Source of the DNA: an uncultured Cytophagaceae bacterium
GTDB taxonomy: Bacteria > Bacteroidota > Bacteroidia > Cytophagales > Spirosomataceae
DNA length: 47,305 nt
Direction of reading: 5' to 3'
Assembly (NCBI GenBank): GCA_903933935.1
Contig: CAIZMB010000144.1
Span: 1 to 47,305 of the forward strand
The notes below the pieces were generated by a model, which ran no database searches, was not told the origin of the DNA, and worked only from the letters and a program-made list of their open reading frames with translations. Below, piece by piece: positions 42,358 to 47,305 of the stretch. How positions within the stretch are numbered: position 1 is the stretch's first letter; every line of letters starts with the position of its first letter. Made by a program: the position numbers and the translations under genes.

Positions 42358-44253
42358 TTATTTTAATAAATATTTGATCAGTTTTTGGGCAGCTTTGAAG
42401 TTTTCAAATTCTAAAGGAGTTCTTCGATTATTTAAATACTCATTGTAAATCCAAGGATCTCCTAAGGCGATAACCTTCCCCTTGCCAACTCGCGCTTCAG
42501 CCATCACAACGGCATCTTTGATATTTAATATTGATTTTGCCGTTTTACTAAGTTTCAATTGAGTTATTTCCTTGACATAAATCTTTTTCAAAGGCGCAAA
42601 TATGGGATTGCCCTCAGGGATGTAGACTGCTCCTTGTTCCCATTTTGTCCCTTGTACAAAATTTAAATTAGGTCCTACAAACTCAATTCCAAATCTTTTG
42701 GCTAGCTCATTGAATTTCGGGATTTCACAATTTGTTGTGTCATTAGCCAACAAAATTAAATTACCTCCTTGCTTCACCCATTTCTCAATCTCATCAATAT
42801 CCTTTGCTTGGACATAATTTGGGGTAGGAGACTCCTTTAAATTATCAGGATCCACAATGATGTAGATATTTGCATTTTTTAAATTTTCAAGAGTTGGAGC
42901 TACTGATAATGAATCCGTTTTCAGTCCCATTTGCTCTAATTGAGTCGCAAATAAACTGTACCCGCGATCTTTTCGCTCTTCCCACGTATAAAACTTATTA
43001 AATTCTTTTTTACCTGATTTTGAAACCTTATATTCATGATTGAAATAATAATCGAGGACGACTTTTTTGCCTTGGCCAATCGCCAATTCCTTCGCAATTT
43101 CCATTTCTAATGAAGCCATAATAAATGGCCCTGCACCTTTTAAATCATCCGTTTTTAGTGGCTCACTTAAATAATATTCATAAGAACCATCGCGGTAGGG
43201 CTGGCCACCCAAGCCTCCCACACTAACCGTTTTTTCAATGTGAATATATCCTTGCGCATCTTTCGTAATGAAATTTTTCAAAATGCTATCATAGGCTTTT
43301 GAAACTTTACCAGCATAATTTTGTGGTAAATAACCTTTTCGTATTCCTTTAGCTATCGCGTAAACAAACATGTTTGCACACGATGCTTCAAAGTAATTTC
43401 CTTTTCTTCCAGGAAAATTAGGTACCTGATACCATAGACCCGTTTTTGCATCTTGAATTTTCAAAATAGCAGCAGATAATCTACCTAATTGATTCACTAA
43501 AATAGACCTTTTGGGATGGTTTGTGGGCATATAATCTAGCACATCCACTAATGCCATCATGTACCAACCCATCGACCTGCCCCAGAAATTTGGTGACTGT
43601 CCTGTTGACTTATTTGCCCATGGTTGTTTCTTTTCATGGTCATATGCATGATACAATAAACCCGTTTTAGCGTCTAATGCCCCTTTTTCCATTAATTGGA
43701 ACTGCATGATTATATCTGCCCAATAGTCTAGACCGGTGATTTTTCCGTATTCTGCATAAAATGGTTCAAGCATATAAAGTCCATCAAGCCACATTTGGTC
43801 TGGATATCGATCTTTATGCCAAAAGCCACCTTGCTTCGTTCTTGGCTGTGTTGAAATTTGCTTCATCAGTAAGTCGGCCGCCTTTTTGTATTTTTCTGTA
43901 TTGAGTTCTTGGTATAAAAATAACAAAGCTCTCCCCGTCGTGATATTATCCGAATTGAATTCCGATGCTTTATAGGTTCTGATGTCCCCCGATGGACTAA
44001 CAAAGCTGTTGATGTTTTTCTGAATATAGGTAAAGTATTTGGCGTCTCCAGTGCGCTGATAAACCCATTCCAAAGCCTTTAAGTATAATCCCTGTTCATA
44101 ATCCCAAGTTGCGGGTTTCCCTAATTTCACTTGAATGGAATCTTGATGTGTATGCATCAACGACTCAGCCATTTGAACCGAATAGGGTGTATTTTGACTT
44201 AGGCCCACAAATGACACCAACAAAAACGAGCAAATTAATCCTTTATTTTTCAT
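42358..44253 (-). CDS. GH88/GH105 unsaturated uronyl hydrolase with C-terminal DUF4350-like domain
   Basis: A 631-residue exported protein. After a signal peptide (residues 1-19) a helical-barrel domain of the YteR/RhiN (GH105) or GH88 type occupies about 25-375. Landmarks are WDYEQGLYLKALEWVY, PDQMWLDGLYM with a candidate catalytic Asp157, and FWGRSMGWYMMALVD with Asp237. These enzymes cut the unsaturated uronate from the ends of rhamnogalacturonan or related oligosaccharides. The C-terminal 250 residues form a separate GATase-like/DUF4350 domain (VKQGGNLILLANDTTNCEIP, GKGKVIALGDPWIYNE), possibly binding. The upstream kduI stop overlaps its start by one base. Confidence 0.9.
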   Translation of the reverse strand: MKNKGLICSFLLVSFVGLSQNTPYSVQMAESLMHTHQDSIQVKLGKPATWDYEQGLYLKALEWVYQRTGDAKYFTYIQKNINSFVSPSGDIRTYKASEFNSDNITTGRALLFLYQELNTEKYKKAADLLMKQISTQPRTKQGGFWHKDRYPDQMWLDGLYMLEPFYAEYGKITGLDYWADIIMQFQLMEKGALDAKTGLLYHAYDHEKKQPWANKSTGQSPNFWGRSMGWYMMALVDVLDYMPTNHPKRSILVNQLGRLSAAILKIQDAKTGLWYQVPNFPGRKGNYFEASCANMFVYAIAKGIRKGYLPQNYAGKVSKAYDSILKNFITKDAQGYIHIEKTVSVGGLGGQPYRDGSYEYYLSEPLKTDDLKGAGPFIMASLEMEIAKELAIGQGKKVVLDYYFNHEYKVSKSGKKEFNKFYTWEERKDRGYSLFATQLEQMGLKTDSLSVAPTLENLKNANIYIIVDPDNLKESPTPNYVQAKDIDEIEKWVKQGGNLILLANDTTNCEIPKFNELAKRFGIEFVGPNLNFVQGTKWEQGAVYIPEGNPIFAPLKKIYVKEITQLKLSKTAKSILNIKDAVVMAEARVGKGKVIALGDPWIYNEYLNNRRTPLEFENFKAAQKLIKYLLK

Positions 44254-45083
44254 TACCTTAATTCCTTAATTGGAGAAAAATCCATGTCTGTATAATCTTT
44301 ATTTTCACCTGCCATTCCCCAAATAAATGAATAGTTTTTCGTCCCTGAACCACTATGAATCGACCAAGGTGGCGAAATGATTGCTTGATGGTTGTGCACC
44401 CACATGTGTTTCGTTTCCGTTGGTTCACCTAATAAATGCAAAACGGCATGGTCTGGGTCCACATCAAAATATAAATAAGCTTCCATTCTACGATCATGTA
44501 CATGTGATGGCATCGTATTCCATACAGATCCTGGTTCTAAAATGGTTAATCCCATGACCAACTGGCAAGATTGGATACCTTCTTGGTGTATGTATTTATA
44601 AATTGTTCGATGATTGGAAGTTTCCAAAGCACCCATATTGACGGTAATGACATTTTCCTTTTCCAATTTTACATTCGGATAAGTCGCATGGGCTGGACAT
44701 GACAAAATATAAAATAAAGCGGGATCATTAGCCGACTTCGAGCTAAATGAGACATTTTGCGTCCCCTTTCCTAAATATACCGCACTCAGTTTCCCTATTT
44801 CAAATTCCACTCCGTCTGCCGAAACGGTACCTTCTCCTCCCACATTAATAATTCCCATCTCTCTGCGCTCTAAAAAGTAATTAGCTTTTAGTTTATCAGG
44901 ATTTCCCAAAGTAAGGGTTTTGTTTATTGGCATCGCACCACCGATGATCATTCGATCATAAATGGAATAGGTTAGTTCAATTTGATCTTCCGAAAAAATA
45001 TTTTCGATCAAAAAATTATCTCTAATTTGTTGGGTTGTGAACGTAGATACCTCATTTCTACTTGACTCAAATCTAAATTGCAT
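44253..45083 (-). CDS. kduI: 5-Dehydro-4-deoxy-D-glucuronate isomerase (KduI)
   Basis: KduI isomerises 5-keto-4-deoxyuronate, the product of unsaturated uronate release, to 2,5-diketo-3-deoxygluconate in the cytoplasm. The 276-residue length is usual. The cupin metal ligands are visible: His194, His196 and Glu201 in PSHVHDRRMEAYLYFD, and His243 in PPWSIHSGSGT. It precedes the GH88/105 gene in a one-base TAATG overlap, forming a short uronate-release and isomerisation unit. The next enzymes (KduD, KdgK, KDPG aldolase) are not in the window. Confidence 0.96.
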   Translation of the reverse strand: MQFRFESSRNEVSTFTTQQIRDNFLIENIFSEDQIELTYSIYDRMIIGGAMPINKTLTLGNPDKLKANYFLERREMGIINVGGEGTVSADGVEFEIGKLSAVYLGKGTQNVSFSSKSANDPALFYILSCPAHATYPNVKLEKENVITVNMGALETSNHRTIYKYIHQEGIQSCQLVMGLTILEPGSVWNTMPSHVHDRRMEAYLYFDVDPDHAVLHLLGEPTETKHMWVHNHQAIISPPWSIHSGSGTKNYSFIWGMAGENKDYTDMDFSPIKELR

Positions 45084-45140
45084 AATGTATATTTAAAATT
45101 TACAAAGCGTTTATTAACCACTTTCTACTCAATTTCACTG

Positions 45141-45148
45141 TATCTTTG
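45141..45148 (+). promoter_or_regulatory. TAnnTTTG -7 element of the VSR/GNAT-miaA operon
   Basis: TATCTTTG at 45141-45148 is a perfect -7 consensus, 18 bases before ATG 45167. It lies in the 83-base gap separating this operon from divergent kduI. No TTTG at -33 distance was found. Confidence 0.4.
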
Positions 45149-45166
45149 AACCAATATTTGAATTGA

Positions 45167-46021
45167 ATGATTCCCAATAAATCAATTTTTTATCTTGAAT
45201 TGGATGTTCATCTTGCCCCATTAGGGTTTGTGAAAGAAACAGATATGCAAGATAGTTTTCCAATTTGGAAATCGAAAGAAAATTCAATCATCATTCAGGG
45301 GATTTGTTTATCTGAATTCAAAAGGTTGGATTCAGATAAATTAGCTGGGTTCCAACAAGAAATTATAAACCTAAGAAAGGACGGTTATTCGGCTTTTCGG
45401 ATTTGGGAAGATATTTGGAATCAAAAAAAGAATTGGATTTTGGATTTTCTAACATTTCGAATCAATAAACCCATTTCTGTTTTTGCGCGTGATACGAAAG
45501 TCGTGACTTTAGAGGAAAATGACGCTCGGGAATTTGCGAATAAAAATCATTTATTGGGCTTTTTAAAAGGTAAAACCTATTTGGCTTGTATTGTTCCGCC
45601 ACACCGTCAATTTCGTAATATTCAATCTGAATTTGACGTAGATGGAAATCCCTTGATTGCGATAGCCGTTTTTGGCAAGGATCGAGTTTTTAAAACAGAG
45701 AATGATAACACTCAAATTTCAGCGGAATTGATTCAAATATGTACGGATTCATCCGTTAGGCTTGTAGGCGGTCTGACAAAATTGATTTCTCATTATGTGT
45801 CTCTGCAGCATATAGACAATGTTATGACCTATTCGGATTTGGAATGGAGTACTGGAATGGCTTTTCAGAAAATTGGTTTTATAAACGAACTCGTTACCGT
45901 TCCTTTGTATTTCAATATAGCAGAAAATGGGAAACGAGTTCTCGCAAAAGATGTTAAAACAGCTGATGCCTGTAATTCAGGAAACATTAAATCTAGGCTC
46001 TTGATTCATGGAAAAAAATAA
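45167..46021 (+). CDS. VSR-like / Mom-like GNAT-fold protein of unknown function
   Basis: I recognise this 284-residue protein only by pattern. The middle (about residues 76-105, GYSAFRIWEDIWNQKKNWIL then FARDTK) resembles the VSR-like endonuclease segment seen in phage-type proteins. The part from about 110 to 250 (REFANKNHLLGFLKGKTYL, then LIAIAVFGKDRV, VRLVGGLTKLISHYV and TYSDLEWSTGMAFQKIGF) resembles the GNAT-fold Mom-like/DUF7487 domain often fused to it. It has no signal peptide. Clear nuclease catalytic residues could not be assigned, because the N-terminal region is divergent. The gene overlaps miaA by 14 bases, so translation is coupled. Function (nucleic-acid modification or binding) is inferred only. 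Confidence 0.6.
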   Translation: MIPNKSIFYLELDVHLAPLGFVKETDMQDSFPIWKSKENSIIIQGICLSEFKRLDSDKLAGFQQEIINLRKDGYSAFRIWEDIWNQKKNWILDFLTFRINKPISVFARDTKVVTLEENDAREFANKNHLLGFLKGKTYLACIVPPHRQFRNIQSEFDVDGNPLIAIAVFGKDRVFKTENDNTQISAELIQICTDSSVRLVGGLTKLISHYVSLQHIDNVMTYSDLEWSTGMAFQKIGFINELVTVPLYFNIAENGKRVLAKDVKTADACNSGNIKSRLLIHGKK

Positions 46022-46769
46022 TCCCATCATAGTGGTTTTAGGACCCACGGCTTCCGGTAAAACGGAGCTGGCAGTTTCCTTGGCGCGATTCACCCAAGGG
46101 GAAATAATTTCAGCAGATTCTAGGCAAGTTTATCGAGGCCTAACCATAGGTACTGGGAAAGATTTGGAAGTATATCAAAATGGGGGAGTACCTGTCAAAT
46201 ATCATTTGATTGATATTCTAAATGTAGGTGAACCATATTCTGTAGCTCATTTCCAATATGATGCTTTAAAAGCCATCGAGAAAGTTGAGGCAATGGGCCA
46301 ACAAGTTATTATTTGCGGCGGTACTGGGCTTTATTTAGACGCGCTATTGCGTGATTATGAATTTTCTCGAGTGACCGATTTTTCAAACGAGACCCTTAAA
46401 TTGAATCGTGAATTTGTCGTTTTTGGTCTAAATCCTAACGCTGAAATTCGAAGAATGCGATGTGCTAATCGATTAACGAATCGTTTAAATAATGGATTGA
46501 TCGAAGAAGTGGAACAATTGATTGCTGATGGCATTAACCCAAATGATTTAATTAGGTTAGGTTTAGAATATAAATGGCTGGTAAATTTAGTTCAAGGAGA
46601 TATTAACCGAGTTGAATTTGAACAAGGTTTGACCATCGCTATTCAACAATTTTCTAAACGCCAAATGACATTTTTTCGAAAAATGGAACGCTCTGGCATT
46701 CCGATTCATTGGATTCCTGATGAACTTTCGTTGGAAGGTAAGTTGGCCTTCATCCAATCAAGAATTTAA
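46008..46769 (+). CDS. miaA: tRNA dimethylallyltransferase MiaA, short form
   Basis: MiaA transfers the dimethylallyl group to N6 of A37 in tRNAs reading UNN codons. The P-loop GPTASGKT (residues 12-19), ISADSRQVYRGLTIGTGKD and the C-terminal QQFSKRQMTFFRKM arginine region are conserved. At 253 residues it is about 60 shorter than E. coli MiaA (316). The missing part falls between ALLRDYEF and FVVFGLNP, which corresponds to the insertion (swinging) domain that grips the anticodon stem-loop. The start is inside the preceding VSR/GNAT gene. A tRNA-Ser(TGA) gene with A36-A37-A38 follows 73 bases downstream. Confidence 0.88.
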   Translation: MEKNNPIIVVLGPTASGKTELAVSLARFTQGEIISADSRQVYRGLTIGTGKDLEVYQNGGVPVKYHLIDILNVGEPYSVAHFQYDALKAIEKVEAMGQQVIICGGTGLYLDALLRDYEFSRVTDFSNETLKLNREFVVFGLNPNAEIRRMRCANRLTNRLNNGLIEEVEQLIADGINPNDLIRLGLEYKWLVNLVQGDINRVEFEQGLTIAIQQFSKRQMTFFRKMERSGIPIHWIPDELSLEGKLAFIQSRI

Positions 46770-46794
46770 TTTCAACAATTTTAAGGCTTTAGGG

Positions 46795-46825
46795 TTGCAT
46801 AAAAAGTATTTTTTGATTTAATTTG
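46795..46825 (+). promoter_or_regulatory. Possible promoter of tRNA-Ser
   Basis: TTG at 46795-46797 and TTAATTTG at 46818-46825 (7 of 8 bases as in TAnnTTTG) are separated by 20 bases. The predicted start is about 10 bases before the tRNA. Confidence 0.4.
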
Positions 46826-46842
46826 CATCCTGATTAGGAAAT

Positions 46843-46927
46843 AGAGAGTTGTCAGAGTGGTCGATCGAGGCAGTCTTGAAAACTGTTGGCTGTTACAGGC
46901 CCGGGGGTTCGAATCCCTCACTCTCTA
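46843..46927 (+). tRNA. tRNA-Ser(TGA)
   Basis: A class II tRNA with long variable arm. Acceptor AGAGAGT (46843-46849) pairs with ACTCTCT (46920-46926). The anticodon loop is CTTGAAA with anticodon TGA, closed by GCAGT/ACTGT. The T arm is GGGGG-TTCGAAT-CCCTC. It reads UCA codons. The sequence places A at the discriminator position and an A-C pair at the inner end of the D stem, both unusual for serine tRNAs. CCA is not encoded. The bases A36-A37-A38 fit the MiaA recognition rule. Confidence 0.95.
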
Positions 46928-46933
46928 CGTTTA

Positions 46934-46961
46934 GGGCTTGCATTTATGCAGGCCCTTTTTT
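46934..46961 (+). terminator. Intrinsic terminator after tRNA-Ser
   Basis: GGGCTTGCAT (46934-46943) pairs with ATGCAGGCCC (46946-46955), ten pairs with one G-U, around a 2-base loop. Six T's follow (46956-46961). Confidence 0.92.
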
Positions 46962-47063
46962 GTTTTCATCCTTTATTCCTTGGCTTATCATTTCTGCTAC
47001 CGCTTTTAAAAAGCTTTTGTTGGCGATGAAATAATTTCAATCATTTTTGGTTAAATTTCGAAT

Positions 47064-47305
47064 ATGAAATTATACTTGATTCCCACTCCCATAGGCAACT
47101 TAGAAGATATGACTTTACGGTCTATCCGAGTTTTAAAAGAGGTGGATGTTATTTTTGCAGAGGATACGCGGACTTCGGGCCAACTCCTTAAAGCTAGATT
47201 AGATTTCTTAAAAAACAAGACAACCGACTTTACACCTGTAGAACAAGGTGAGATTGTAATGGCACTTGAACAACTTCAATCCCGAGTGAATGAAAATCCA
47301 GCAAA
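47064..47305 (+). CDS. rsmI: 16S rRNA (cytidine-1402-2'-O)-methyltransferase RsmI, partial
   Basis: The reading frame is open to the right edge (80 complete codons seen). The first 43 residues are typical Rsm[21 protein letters not shown], then [18 protein letters not shown], including the [10 protein letters not shown] and EDTR motifs of the SAM-binding tetrapyrrole-methylase fold. RsmI methylates C1402 of 16S rRNA. After LLK the next 37 residues ([20 protein letters not shown] and onward) do not look like RsmI, where a His/Asn-rich YH..NEH region is expected. The frame may be broken, inserted into or joined wrongly at the end of the sequence. Confidence 0.75.
   Translation, partial: MKLYLIPTPIGNLEDMTLRSIRVLKEVDVIFAEDTRTSGQLLKARLDFLKNKTTDFTPVEQGEIVMALEQLQSRVNENPA

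Noticed and set aside
46849-47034. 61-residue plus-strand ORF (MSEWSIEAVLKTVG...)
   Set aside because: It is a translation through the tRNA-Ser gene and its terminator, a known type of false gene.

Overview
The window is about 47.3 kb of low-GC chromosomal DNA from a member of the Bacteroidota, most likely a Cytophagales-type aerobe. The evidence is a SusC/SusD pair with FecI/FecR-type regulators, a hybrid two-component system, Porin_10-type porin and GH20/GH105 enzymes. Starts lack clear Shine-Dalgarno sequences, and several genes are preceded by the Bacteroidota -7 motif TAnnTTTG. Genus is not determinable from the sequence alone. Both ends are open: the last gene (rsmI) runs off the right end. 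No CRISPR array, insertion sequence or rRNA was seen.

Layout. 0.26-7 kb: a large hybrid two-component sensor/regulator, a zinc-dependent phospholipase-C-like protein, a YfcE-type phosphoesterase, and convergent mnmA. 7.1-11.3 kb: a TrpF-like protein lacking the catalytic cysteine, a class A penicillin-binding protein and hemF. 11.4-18.1 kb: ECF sigma factor, FecR anti-sigma factor, SusC with an N-terminal STN signalling domain, and SusD, closed by a strong bidirectional terminator. This is a trans-envelope-regulated nutrient uptake locus without its own hydrolases. 18.1-22.7 kb: a small acidic hypothetical protein and menC on the minus strand, then lpxK and an outer-membrane porin. 22.8-29.7 kb: a gluconate-dehydrogenase-type subunit 3/GMC oxidoreductase pair, an AddB-like PD-(D/E)XK nuclease, an SCP2-like protein and mnmE. 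29.7-36 kb: a Tat-type Gfo/Idh/MocA oxidoreductase, a VWA plus MoxR/ChlI-like AAA+ pair, a CrtA-like monooxygenase, and amtB-glnK.

36.1-42.2 kb is a tightly packed plus-strand operon: Tat-type carboxylesterase, GH20 hexosaminidase, MadL, MadM (malonate carrier subunits), a second esterase and a DNA/RNA endonuclease, with 1-4 nt overlaps or gaps of 1 and 7 nt. 42.3-45.1 kb is a kduI-GH88/105 pair for unsaturated uronate breakdown. 45.1-47.3 kb carries a VSR-like/Mom-like GNAT protein overlapping a shortened miaA, then tRNA-Ser(TGA) and partial rsmI.

The two best leads for something undescribed are (a) the VSR/Mom-like protein translationally coupled to a MiaA that appears to lack its tRNA-clamping insertion domain, immediately before a tRNA that fits the MiaA substrate rule, and (b) a malonate carrier without malonate decarboxylase inside a periplasmic esterase/hexosaminidase operon. 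All functional statements are read from motifs and family knowledge; no searches were run.
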